64,000 nt of DNA, taken from the NCBI GenBank assembly GCA_039619475.1, contig CM077116.1:301982464-302046463 (forward strand), read 5' to 3'. Source of the stretch: Icerya purchasi. Taxonomy: Eukaryota; Arthropoda; Insecta; Hemiptera; Monophlebidae. This document shows positions 1 to 11,860 of the stretch, in pieces (the stretch's first letter is position 1; each line of letters opens with the position of its first letter). Under the pieces are notes generated by a model that saw only the letters and a list, made by a program, of their open reading frames with translations, was not told the origin of the DNA and ran no database searches. Both the position numbers and the translations under genes were made by a program.

Positions 1-1270
1 CAATATTTCCACAAAGAATTTGCTCCTAATGTTTCTCCTCGGATTGATTAGAGCAGCAACATGCGGCCTATGCTACACAAAAAAGCAAACGAAAGGTGAA
101 ACGTTGTCTGGTTTTTTACTTTTAACTTTACTAAATTTAAATAAATTCATTGCGGTACACCTTAACGTGATATATTATTCCTTTATGAAAATAAATTTAG
201 TCCTTTAACAACTACAGCGTAAATTTCACATGAGAGGGAGGGGTCCAAGAAAATCTCACTAAATTTCACCGAAAGGGGAGAAAGGTCCAAATTAAAAAAA
301 AAACAAAAAAAAACAGCTTACGTAATTAGTAGATGTCTACAAAAAGATACTAGTTCAGCGTTGGAAATTTTACTACAACGACGGTATACTTTTTCGTATT
401 TAATCGATTTTCATCAAAATATTTTTAGAGTACCTTATTAAGTTCATCAATGGCGCGCAGCCCGCTGAAAAGTTCGGAAAATTTGAAAATGTTTCGTTAG
501 AATGCTGAACAGGCCTGCATAATGAAAAGAGAACGTAATTTTACACAATATTCACCTTCTTAAGGACGTACTAAACCGTGCAATCCTTTGCAGCGTTCTT
601 TAAATTTAAATAAAGCTAGGATTTTCATCCGCGGAAGCCAATGTACGAACCATATCAAATTTTCGATTGCTGAAACCCGTTTAGAACTAAATTAAAAATA
701 AACAGCTGTTTTTTAAGACACGTAAATATGGTCGATGGGTCAAATTTTCAATAGAATAAAAAAAAAAAAAAAAAAATTACTATAATAATTTTAAAACAAA
801 TACAACAAAATCAACGATTAAAAATCAATAAAGAAAATAGAGCTCTAAGAAAGTGTAAATTATTGGTATCCTTAGTACGTTCAGTTACATATTACGTATA
901 GTAAGACGTATTTCCGAAGTGGGGGAGTGTAGAATTACATACTCTAATTATATGAAGTATGACGTACTTTTTTTTATATAGAGTTAAAGTCTTAATTCTT
1001 AACAGCTGTTTCTCTTTAGATTCGTTGGGGAAGACATTTACAATAGTCGATCGTCTTCAATATGGTTAAGTTTATTAGACAGTGTGATGATCTCAACCAC
1101 CAACGTATATAAAGGGGAGATTTAAGGAGCTTGAACCCCCCTTAGCTCACGTAAAAGCCCGAATATTAACCAAAAACACTACTATCGTAGTGTATGACTT
1201 CGCATTGTCGCTTTGGATTGGATTTAAAATAGTTTGAATCTTTTTATGTCTTTATTTAGGTTACTTGAGT
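1..1270. other. Unassigned AT-rich sequence
   Basis: I recognise no gene here. The stretch contains poly-A runs (about 758-775) and, near 1106-1113, a TATAAA-like string just upstream of the decayed hAT transposase. That string could be a relic of the transposon's own promoter, but nothing else supports this. Confidence 0.5.
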
Positions 1271-2225
1271 GAGAAAGAATGTCCAAGCTTATTTGTCAAA
1301 AGATATATTATATTGTTTCTAGTCCTTCGAATAATGATGATGAAAAGCTGAAAGCTTTAAAAGAGACTTGGAACCTACCGGAGATACTTTTCAGTTTTCA
1401 GTCACTGACAAGAGGAATTTTTCTTTTCAACGTCATTGGACTGCAAAGCACTCGTGGTGTGTGTGTATTCAAACGTCATGCAAGGAGCACTTTACGAACT
1501 ATGTGTTCTACTCGGAACAGCGCAAGGCGGACGTGGTTATCAAGATCTCGGAGCCCTTGTTAATAAGCCATTTACTAACTGAAAAAACCCTTTAGAAAAC
1601 TTTGATCATCGCACAAATACAAAATAGCACAAATTCGCTTTAGCAGCAAAAACCTGGAAGGTCATAAAATTGCTGAAGATAACCGCTAGAGATTAAAAGC
1701 TATTGTAGAAACAGTTTTTTTGTGCAAAAGACAGGAAATGTTGCTAAGAGGAAACCATAATTATGAAGTTGGAGTAAACGAACCTGCTCACAATGACGGC
1801 AATTTTCGAGTACTTCTCCATTTTCGTGCTCGATCTGGTGATGAAGAGAGCCGTCTTTTCTTACACACAAAGCATGCACTATCAGGAATTTAGAATGAAA
1901 TGATCGAACTCTATGCGCGCTAATGCTATTCAAGTGTAAGTACTGAAAAGGGTCAAGGAGGCTGGTTTTTTTACTATATTGACAGACGAAACTCAAGACA
2001 TATTCCAGGGCGAGAACAACTACCGTTATGTTTATGATATTTAGACTGCTCATTTAAAAAATCAGTTATCAGGGAGGATTTTCTTTATCTACGTAGAAGG
2101 TGTTTCAGCTCAAACATTGGCGACGACAATTATAATGCATCTATTATAACTTGGATATAATAGATAAATTTATTAGACAAGGCTTTGATGGCGCTGTAGT
2201 ACTGAACGGTCAATTACAAGGCGTG

Positions 2226-3739
2226 CAGTGGCGGCTCGTGACAAGTAAATCTGGGGGGCGGCTCTAATGTAAAATTACAATAATTTAAAAAGTGTAATGA
2301 CATAAACTTATCTTGCTTTTTTGTCTACATTTTAAACTAAATAAAACTGGTTTAATGCATTCAAGTGTTCTGATTTAATTTAAAAAAAAGATGTGAATGC
2401 ATTTTGTATTTAGATTGAAATTTATTAAATAATATTTTCTAATCTTTTCCTTATATAATGTACAATACTTTGCGCTGAGTAAGTTTCACTGTTGACGTGT
2501 CCACAAAAAAAAAAAAAAAAAAAAAAAAAAAATTACATGTGGCATAATTTTGTGAAATAAGGTAAGCCAAAATATAAAATCCGGGTCTTCTAAGGTTCTT
2601 CGTAAACTATATATGCTCCTTGCATGTAATATTTTTATTACATTTTTCTTCTAGTTCTTCGAAATATTCTATTAATTTTTCTCGATTTTCGAAAACAATA
2701 TTCACTGTACGCATATTATAGTTCCAACGTGTATTCTAGGTAATTTCCGATTTACAATTTCTTGCAGTAGATCACATCTATGAGCAGAATTTGAAAAAAA
2801 GCTTGCTACAGCGGACAAATTTGAAAAAAAGATTTTAATTTTAGAATCCTGGCTTGTTGCTTTTTGCATAATTAAATTCAACTGGTGCGCATAACAATGA
2901 ATAAAATGACAGTATTTATATTTTTGTTTTATCTTCGCCTATACGCCATTTGTAGAATCGCTCATTATGCTCCATCGTAAGTTTAAGTAATTAGCTTAAA
3001 AGGTTAGTCTCTCCAATATAAATTATATCTAATTCAGTTTCTAAAATGTTGAACGTTTGAAAAATCACCGTGTAAAGCAAGTGTCGACAAAAAGCAGTGC
3101 TTCTTGCATTCAAAAGTAACAAAATCCAGATCACAAAATGTATTATTTAAAGAAGAAAAGCCAAGGATAGAAATAGAACAAAAAAAGCAGCAAATTAAAA
3201 CAGTGTGCTTCACCGGATAAACGGATGACGCAGCGCGCGACGCGGATGTATTGTTAAAACCGGCTATAATCACGTGTAAAATTGACGAGGGCTCACTTTT
3301 CGAGAGCCCTCAGACGCCTTTAAGTTACACTCGGGAAACTTCGGCTTTATTCGTTTTTCGTGTGTATTTTATATGCGGCTTGGAGGCTCAAATATTCTGA
3401 GCCCACGTACTATATTATTGGTTGCTAATATCATGTGATCAAAAAATCAGCTGTTAACGACCTTGACAGTATACTACACTACGAGTGGATCGTACAGTTC
3501 CAGCGCAGTAAGCATGAACCCGACAACTGTTATCGGATGTTTCAGCTGTTCGTTTAACAAATCGCGCAAAATGCTTATTTTGCAATTATTTTTAAAATGC
3601 ACTCTTGCAAAAAAAATTATTTTGAAATAAAAAATTCGTAACACTGATTTTTTTTCTTGAAGTAATTAAATATTATGTATTTTTTGAAAACACACAGGGA
3701 GGCTCGCGCCCTTGAGCCTCCTAGGACGAGCCGCCCCCG
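2226..3739 (-). mobile_element. Nested hAT element with terminal inverted repeats and 8 bp target duplication
   Basis: The element starts CAGTGGCGGCTCGTG. Its other end, read in reverse complement, is CGGGGGCGGCTCGTC, so the termini match at 12 of 15 positions. Both sides carry the same 8 bp, AAGGCGTG (2218-2225 and 3740-3747). An 8 bp target duplication and CA-starting termini are typical of the hAT superfamily. Removing the insert brings the two halves of the surrounding hAT transposase back into register. The element is about 1.5 kb, shorter than an autonomous hAT, and carries a transposase remnant on its minus strand. Confidence 0.87.
2590..2965 (-). pseudogene. Transposase remnant of the nested hAT element
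   Basis: Reading the minus strand from about 2960 downwards gives HCYAHQLNLIMQKATS, then a segment ending SAHRCDLLQEIVNRK, and after a frameshift RWNYNMRTVNIVFENREK and EYFEELEEKC before a stop near 2608. The HCxAHxLNL and RWN motifs are hallmarks of the central part of ZMYM1/DUF4371-type hAT transposases. The N-terminal zinc finger and C-terminal dimerisation region are not visible, so this is a partial, inactive copy. It lies opposite in orientation to the transposase relic it interrupts. Confidence 0.75.
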
Positions 3740-4179
3740 AAGGCGTGAGAACAATATAATCGTAGGGAAATACCCGAGAGTGGCTCACATTATCAACTTA
3801 GTTCTAGTGCATTCATGTGGGCTACCTACTGTATAGGGATATCATAAAACGTGCAATAAACTTTTTTCAACAATTTTCACTTCGAGGCAGCATTCCGAAG
3901 AAAAATGCTGATCAGATAAATTCATCTTGTTCGAGGTTTATTTCTCTTTATGAGATATGGTGGACCGAAAAGCATGCTGCTGTAGAACGGTTTGCACAAA
4001 TGATTCCCATACATATGTACAACACTTGAAGGAAAACTGCAAGAAGTTTCTGGTAGGGATGTCGCCGCTCAAGCATACCGACTGCAAACCGCCATACAAA
4101 AAATAGCCAGTTTGTTGTGTCGCTAGATGGTGAGAAAAATTTTCTCATATGCAACGGTAGTGTATAAATGGGTAAGCTG

Positions 4180-7020
4180 CGTACACAATAACGAACAGTT
4201 TAGAATATTTATCACCACAGAACACAATAATAATAAATTAAATATGAAATCACAGCAAAATATAAATACAATAAAACAACAACATTCATCTATAGAAGGA
4301 GAAATACATCAGAGAAACATGGAAATAAAAAAAGCTGAAAACAATTTCACAGCAGCGTCAAGTTTAATCAGTTTGGATGAGATGGGGATTGAAGACACCA
4401 ACAAATGAAGAAAATTGTATGCGGGTGAAGAAATCGAACAAGCAACAATGCAAAGGATAACAGTATACAAAATCAACATAAGGAACAAATTAGAGAAGAT
4501 ACACAAAAAGTAACGATAACAACGGAGGAAAAAGTAACTCAAGACAACAGCAACAAATACTTGCAGAGAAATAAAAATATTGGAGAACCATCCAGTAATT
4601 ATAAATGATAAGAGAGTTAACAAGAAGGCCAAATTAACTCAAGATACTATAATAGAAAAAACTACAATTACAGAAACAATAGAAAACTAGCATAAAACGA
4701 AATCAGAGTGTTTAGATTATAAACAAGTTGTTCAAATAATAAATAAAATGAACAAAAAAGAAACAACAACAGAAACGATTAAAAATATCGCTTAATTTAA
4801 TCAAATATAAACTTAATCATTACACGATTACATTATTAGACACGCCAAAATATATACGAAAAAAAGTACTAAAATTAGAATTACTAAAAAATCATCAATA
4901 AAATTAAATTAGAAACACAACAGAAAAATGATGTACAAAAACTTGGTTCTGTAGTACATAAATAATGGATTAGAATACTTCGATACAATGAAAATCATTG
5001 TAAAGCAACGAGAGATTTATTACTTACGAATATAATTACACAAAAAATATCGAAATCGTATTCACACGCGATAAATATAATAATAATTAACCGAACAATT
5101 ATCAGAAAATTACATACAAAAAATGAATGGTAATATACTGATTTAATTTACCCATTAATATAATCTATATACATACTCTAATGCATGTAATATTTTAATA
5201 GTGAAAGTATATAAACATTTTTATACTAACTTTTCAACCACCTAACAAGCTAGCAACATCGTATTTCCAAATATTAGACATGTACGTATATAAAAAATAA
5301 TAACTTAAAAAAGGTTCGTATTAATAGGCGATTTAAATTCTAGAAATCTCATATAGGATGAAATAAACATTAGCAAAGGAAACGAATTAAACCATTCCGT
5401 ACCTTAAATATTAAAAATAAATATACGTTCAAAATAAAAATACAAAGTAGCGCACCATAGACTTGACATTAGTTATAAATAGTATAAAAGACTTATTTAT
5501 AATAATTAAAAAGCAGTGATCACTTATATACACATATGCACATATACACATATACACATATATATATATATATGTATATGTATATTCTTTGATTTAATAA
5601 TGATGGTAGTAGCATTAGAGTGATAGATTATAATAAACTTGACAATAATATGATAAAATTTTCTTATATTATGACAAATTTAAAGATAAATTGTAAAAAT
5701 ATAGAAGAGATGATCGACGTATGGTTTTAAAAAATTTCAAAAATGCATTGATACAATAGTGCAAAATTTTATGACAGCAAAGAAGAAATCAATAATTTAT
5801 TGGCGCTATTTAGAATTACAGTACAAGAAATATCTAGTTAACAAATTATACAAAAAATTATCGTGGACAAAAAAAATTCAGTGAACAAAACAAATTACTA
5901 CATTAGTCATAGAGAAAACTTTAAACAATAAAAATAGATGATATCAGACACGCTCAAGAAAAAAATGGAGAAATCTAATAAATGAAAAAATCGCCTTTCG
6001 GATTAAAATACAAAATTTTATTGAATACCTACATTGGATAATTGCGCAGCAACAGATAAAGAAAAAATTGAACTATTAAGCAACAAATTATATTTAAAGA
6101 CAAATCCTTTCAACCTTACATTCTAAAGTACTGATGTGCTATAAATAAAGTAACTGAGATGGAAATAACATTAATTATTAAAAATCTCGAGAGTAAAATA
6201 ACCGCTGGATTAAATGGAATTTCAAATAGAATGTTTAAAATATTTAACATTAAATTTTCCTATGTCAAAAAAGCTAAATTTATCAATATACTATTTAAGA
6301 ATAATTATTATCCCATAGAATGGAAAATATCAAAAACAGTTACATTACTAAAACCGAAATAAAACGAAAAATGAATCTAATTCTTTTAGAGTAATATTGC
6401 TATTATCCAACTTCAGTAAAATCTACGAAAAATTTATTTTACATCAACTAATAAAACTGGATGAAGAAAATAAGAATAATTAGAAATGATCAATGTAAAA
6501 TAAATCGGCAGAATTAGTAGTACCTATTCAACATGATACGAATTATAAAATTTTACAAAAACAAAAATTATACATGTCGTTTGTTAATATTAGATATTAC
6601 TAAAACGTTTGAAAGCGTTGCTTTATGTATACATAAATTGTTGCAGTTATTTAAGAATTCGAGATTAGACAATAATTTATTAAATATATTAAATCAGTAT
6701 TATAGCCACAGATATGCTTGTATTAAAATAGGAAATTGTTATAAAACATGCTCTATAGTCGCAGGAATATTACAAGCATTTAAGTTGGGGCTTTATTTGT
6801 GGAATATGGGCTTCTCGAGGATTTATGCATTATACAAGTAAGAATAGTATAATGTATGTAGACAATATAGCAACAATAACATTAAAACTTATTAAGAACT
6901 TATTCTTCAAGTATATAAAGTGATAAGAGTAGTTTTTGAATAAATTTAGCCTATGTATTGACGTAGAAAAATCCAATTATATAGTATTTAGGAAAATAAA
7001 TATTCATGACAATGTTATTT
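4180..7020 (+). mobile_element. Decayed Jockey-type non-LTR retrotransposon
   Basis: A very AT-rich relic. Pieces of a LINE ORF2 appear in order. Near 5321-5350 the reading LIGDLNSRNL resembles the GDxN motif of the AP-type endonuclease. At 6159-6362 a segment with AGLNGISNRMF and WKISKTVTLLKP matches the start of the reverse transcriptase (usual form 'PGLDGI ... WK ... LLKP'). At 6533-6841 comes LLILDITKTFESV (box A), SHRYACIKIG and AGILQAFKLG. MYVDNIATITL near 6855-6887 stands where the YADD active site belongs, altered to YVDN. Stops and frameshifts abound. The upstream limit is uncertain. The enzyme would have copied its own RNA into the genome; this copy cannot. Confidence 0.72.
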
Positions 7021-7229
7021 TTACATCGATCATATATGAAGTTTTATGTAACTGTTTGCATAACATTTTTATAAAATGTTTTTGTAATGTTTTTTAAATA
7101 ACGAAAATTGCAATGGAAATAAAATTACAACAATTAAAAATTGTGTACGCAAACTGTAAAATAAAAAAAAAGAATGACCTAATCAGTTAAAACTGTTACT
7201 CCGTAAGAATAATAGAATTGAAGGGTGTG

Positions 7230-8480
7230 GGGGATGTTGATGGATCGAATTTTATGTAACTATTCGTTAAAAGACCATCATTGGGCCTTTCGGGTATATC
7301 CCCTTAAGGCAAAATCTAATATATATCGAGTTTTCCATATACATACGAATATTTATGTAATATATCTTAATACGAACAAAAATTTTACATGTAAGTGTAT
7401 ATGTAATTGGATTCTCGGAAACGGTTCTAATAATTTTGGTGTAATTCACGAATTAGGATTTTTTAAAGTCTAGAGAATCGATAGGTGGAGGCCTCGTCAT
7501 CGAGAAAATTACACGGAAACGAGTGACTTTCAAAGGAAGGCGACTAGTGTTTACGTCATCATCGTATTTTTAGGTACATTAAAAAGTAAGCAATACTTAC
7601 ACCATGCGTAAAACATAATTCATTTATTTACACCATGGTAACCGAACGTAGATAAAGGCCGATTATCTATGTTTCGTAATGAAATATATTTATTTACGCC
7701 TTACACGACAGATATTTAAGTACTATGTCAATACCCAGATATGCGAAACATCGTTATGAAGTTATACAAATGAGCATAATCTGTAATGATATTTTTAGCG
7801 TATGAATATTCTTACTTTTATTGTTTTTTAAGTCGAGAATAATACCATCGTCTGCTAGAGCTGCTATCCGAGTGCACCAGGAGCACCATCACAGTTATCG
7901 GTGACTGATAATTCTAATCCTGGATGAGCAAATGCGACCACAATATTCGAAAATACTAGGGGAATTAAAGTTTTCTTCTTGATGGTCGGCGTAATTAAGG
8001 CGGCTGCTTTACTATTCTTCTCCATTTTCCACGATTACAAGCAGTAATTCCCAAGTTTGCTTTTCTTAATAATTCCTATCGCTATACGAAGCTTATAACG
8101 TTATTTTCTTACCGCTTCGTCAAGTTCGTCATGTACGATGCCATTGGTTTTGATTTCATCGTAAAAATTAATCATATAGGCTGTCCAAAAAAGGATATAG
8201 CTTTTGCGTACGTATTACTGTTAAATGTCTGACTGCCTGTGAAATTTACTAGTCCATCGATTGATTTGCAAGTATTCAGATCCAAGCAGAGTTCAGTCAT
8301 CAGGTATATATTTTTAAGTAAGAAATTTTCTTATATGTATGCGCGGATGCAATTAGTTCTGGAAATGGCTTTAACGATTTCGATAGAATTTACGAATTAA
8401 TGCGGGATTTTAAGGTCTAGAAATCGTGTTAGTGATCGATGTTTTATTAAAAAATTAAATAAAGGATAATAATTCGTTCA
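7230..8480. repeat. Degenerate dispersed repeat, two imperfect units
   Basis: A motif series here recurs at 51.0-52.4 kb: 'tcggaaacggttctaa', 'aattcacgaattagg', a piece like 'ttaaaaagtaag', 'acaccatgg', and then 'gatttgcaagtattcagatc' followed by a cagagctcag-like string. One unit runs about 7400-8300 and a second starts about 8365 ('tttcgatagaatttacg'). A still weaker piece with 'gtgaaactcgtgaac' lies at 8665-8735. No protein can be read and the ends are not defined. It may be the non-coding part of an unnamed mobile element. Confidence 0.45.
7868..8023 (-). pseudogene. Possible Ty3/gypsy RT-RNase H junction fragment
   Basis: A 51-codon minus-strand reading frame starts with ATG at 8023 and ends with TAG. 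Its second half reads AFAHPGLELSVTDNCDGAPG, which recalls the start of the RNase H region in Ty3/gypsy polyproteins (usual pattern 'A..L.HP....L.L.TDAS..A.GAVL'). If correct, it is a tiny relic with Asn-Cys in place of the usual Ala-Ser after the conserved Asp. The match is short and could be chance. Confidence 0.3.
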
Positions 8481-8769
8481 TTTACCATTTAAACAGAAAA
8501 CTAAAAACTATCGTGATGAAATAAATTTGTTCACGATATTTACACTGCGCGACTGTAAATATTACGCAAACTGAAATACACTTTCGAAATCGAAAAACAA
8601 TAACGGATGCAATTGTAACTTTCGAATTACGTGCGTATTATTATTATTATATTTTCGAATGTTCGTGAAACTCGTGAACATACTTTGACCGATTTTCAAG
8701 TTCGGAATAAATCTGAACGAAGCTCAGTCGCTAATTTTATTTTATTGATTAAATGGGTTACCAATTTTA

Positions 8770-9940
8770 AAAATTACTAGTATATAAATTACTTGTAAAA
8801 CAAAAAGTTAGTCGATTATTATTCGGGTAATAGAAATTTATTTCATATAGGATAAAATAATGATCTTTTTTTAAACTGTTTCTATTTTTATTATTTATTT
8901 GTTGACAGTATATTCCCCGGTTTCCTTAATCAACTTACGTTCTTTACGTTACTATAAACAAGTAACTTCTTGTAAATCAAATTCGGAAATTCAGAACTGA
9001 AACTTTTACTTATATAGCTATGAATTCAAAAGCTAACAGTTTAAAACGGAAAAATAATTTTATTCTTAAACCAGTAGGTACAACTTAAATACCAATTTTT
9101 TTAAAAACTTGTTGCGTGCAATATTATAATTTTCCATTAAAACATACAAATAATACATCCGTTAAAAAATATGAAGTATTAATAATAAGCGAGTATTCCC
9201 TAAGATGCATAATGTTTCGAATAATTTTTCGATAAAATTATTTTTTCGTAAGCGGATTTATTTATTTATTTATTTATTTTTTAATTTAAATTACGCAATA
9301 TCAGTTCAATAAGGTTGACGACGAAATCATAAATAAGTAAGTATTAATAATTCGGGCGTTTGCTAAAAGGGGTAGCGTATAATTGAGGAGTGGTCATTTT
9401 GCAAGAGAGAAATGAAATGGAGTAGCTAAATCATTCGGAAATGAAATGACAATCGCGAGGGCTGTTCCCTGTTAAATAAATACTCTATATTCATCGCGCG
9501 TAGTTGCAAATATAGACCAAGTCGTATACAGCTGCTGATACGTCTTTTTACGTGCTTCAACGGGAAGACCTTTAGGCTAAATGGTGAGACGCCACTCATA
9601 ATGCATACGTACAAGAATCTCACTCTAAACTATACGATGTAAATGTTTAAAATTAAACGATTATAACGAAATAAAAATTTTTGACTAAGGAAAAAAGCCA
9701 ATTTTCTTGTAAACTCACAGTTGGAAACGGGGTTTTTAAAATAAATTTAATATTTAAAGTGAAAAAATTAAAATAAAAAAAATGCTAAATCAGGTAACAT
9801 TTTATTTATAATATTGCAAAATATATTGCACTACGAAATCACCTAGAATTTTCAAAATACAATTACGATCGGGACAATATAGGAATTTTTACATCAACAA
9901 CTTTTTTTTTTTTAACACGTTAATTGACTACTCCTACATA
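8770..9940. other. No recognisable gene
   Basis: AT-rich sequence with a short (TTTA)n tract near 9258-9279. The patch 9360-9620 is slightly less AT-rich and has a 65-codon minus-strand frame, but it shows no domain and no splice context that I can support. Confidence 0.45.
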
Positions 9941-9948
9941 TGTATGTA

Positions 9949-10242
9949 CATGGGCGTCGCCAGAGGAGAAGCATGAGGGACAGCTGCCCCCCCCCCCGGG
10001 GAGCCTTGAAATTTTTTAATCAACCGGCCATGATGAGTATTCATAGGCGCGTAACCATGAGCAATTTGGAAGACTTCATTATAAAAATTTGCCAGAAACC
10101 CAGGAAAATTATGTTTTAAATAAGATTTTATTCTTGTTTAATAAAAATTAAGCCTTTACAAATTATAAATTTTATTTTCCTATAACTCATATCCTCTTTC
10201 TATCATCTTTCCCCCTCCTGGCTCATCGTTGGCGACGCCCTG
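9949..10242 (+). mobile_element. hAT-type MITE, copy 1
   Basis: A 294 bp non-coding element with inverted ends CATGGGCGTCGCCA and, in reverse complement, CAGGGCGTCGCCA. A poly-C tract lies inside the left end at about 9988-9998. The interior ('ttcataggcgcgtaaccatg', 'taaataagattttattc') is shared with copies at 41951-42248 and 52982-53259, which lie in the opposite orientation. The flanking 8-mers TGTATGTA and TGTACGGG match only partly, so the target duplication here is eroded. Confidence 0.78.
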
Positions 10243-11480
10243 TGTACGGGATATAATAAACATGATATTACCGCTAACTGTGTAACTCTATATGTGACAT
10301 GTATTAATGTATCTTCTTCGGGATTATTTTAACGAAATTATTCATTTGTAATTTCTGTATTAATCTATTATAAACTCGCACATCGGTTAGCTTATTAATA
10401 GTATAAATTATTTGCTTATTTTGTCGAATTAATTTCGTGTTAATTTTATTTTTTTCAGCCGTTCAAGATTCACCAAGAATACTTGGATGTAAGTAAACAT
10501 TTTTTAATAAATTATTAGAATATTTTCATTACCGCTTGAACGAAAATTATTTAAAATTGCGAAACAAGCTATTTTATTACCGTTTCTATTTCAAAATTTA
10601 TCTGAATTTCGAACAACAATTATAAAGGTATATTTATTTATGAACTCATATTTTTGAGAACTTTACTCATCCGAATATAATTTTTTCGGAGGACTCCGGC
10701 GAATTATTTTTAACTTCTCTATTCTTGTTCCGATTTGTCGTATTATTAAATTTCGCGTAATTTATTTCTGCGTTGTAGCTGATTTTTTATTGATTTCCAA
10801 CTTTAAACCACTTAATCGAATTTTATAAATTACCCTTTTTATTCTAAATTATTATACATACTCCACCTATTTACACTTTTTCGTTGCATAAATGTTGACT
10901 CCTGTGAATTAGTTTTTTCCCATTTTCCACTTACTTTCACTAACACGTCCTATTTACCTATTTCGAAAGTTACCTTCCTCGTGCTCTTCTCTAGCAAATT
11001 GTTGTAGTCCAATAAAACAACGAAGAACTACGCGCATTTTACTAATTATTTATATTCTACTATTTATTTATTTATTTATTTATTTAATAAACTTTTTATA
11101 CTTATCCATTCACTTCCTCGAGCTTTAAATGTAAATGATTTTTATTTTTCTGTTTTTAATTAAAATTTGCATATAATCAAAATTGTATTGTTCATGTGTG
11201 TTAGGAAGTTTTTTTTTTCTTTCGAAATTTTTATTTGTGTAAGTTATTTGTTTTATTTTACTTTTTTTAGTTGTTACATTATTATTTAAATAAAATACAT
11301 TTCGAAATTAATTTAAATATATAGCACGCTAGATCGGTGTTACTTTTATATTGTATCCCATTAAGTCAAAAAATCAGTTATAATGAAATGAAAAGAGATT
11401 GATAATCTACGATAACGAAAATGTCGTTAATCTTATGAAAACCGCACACCGTAAAGACCTCCAGTCATATATATATATCT
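10243..11480. other. No recognisable gene
   Basis: AT-rich sequence with a (TTTA)n microsatellite at about 11062-11086 and several poly-T runs. No coding exon, RNA gene or repeat end could be identified. Confidence 0.45.
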
Positions 11481-11489
11481 GAACAAATT

Positions 11490-11860
11490 CAAAACAAACG
11501 GCAATTAGAATGGTCCCAACAACACACCAACAAATTCCATACTTACAAAAAATCAATTCTTCCATGGAAACACTTATCAACCCACAATAGAACCGACGAA
11601 ATTATTATTACTAGAATCCGAATCGGCCACACACTAAAATTACAGATGGTCACCTCTATCAAGGAATTCGACAGTATTGCTCCTCAGATATCATGACAAT
11701 AAAACACCTTCTTTTCTCCTGTCCTTCCTTCTCAGCCCTACGATTACAACACAAAATAACCCCTCAGTCCCCATATCCGACGACCCAGTACAACTTAATT
11801 CATTGATCACCTTTCTTAAAAAAATTCACCTTTACTCGCTAATCTAAAATCGATCCGCGA
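11490..11860 (+). mobile_element. C-terminal fragment of a Jockey/R1-type LINE
   Basis: The plus strand reads PWKHLSTHNRTDEIIITRI, then RIGHTLK; a frameshift follows and then GIRQYCSSDIMTIKHLLFSC and PSFSALR. LARLRIGHT followed by a CxxC/H zinc-knuckle-like 'T..H.L..CP' is typical of the end of the second ORF in Jockey, R1 and related LINEs, after the RNase H region. Only about 120 residues' worth remains, so it is a 5'-truncated dead copy. It is less AT-rich than its surroundings. Confidence 0.62.

Larger units (their letters stand above)
1270..4130 (+). mobile_element. Decayed hAT-type (ZMYM/DUF4371-like) transposase, split by a second hAT
   Basis: This is a broken transposase relic. Conceptual translation across several frames gives, in order: a TTF/zinc-finger-like N-terminal part with LGALVNKPFTN near 1545-1580; a segment reading NDGNFRVLLHFRARSGDE near 1795-1850; pieces matching the 'SAQTLATTII ... 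GFDGA' part of DUF4371 near 2105-2200; and, after the 1.5 kb insertion, RVAHIINLVLVHSCG near 3775-3825, WWTEKHAAVERFAQM near 3958-4005, and more to about 4125. Members of this family are cut-and-paste transposases of roughly 600-800 residues acting in the nucleus. Stops and frameshifts are frequent, so it is dead. Its ends were not found; the limits come from the similarity. The family call rests on recalled motif order, not a search. Confidence 0.72.

Noticed and set aside
7225..7473. An 82-codon plus-strand frame
   Set aside because: It has no domain and overlaps the degenerate dispersed repeat.
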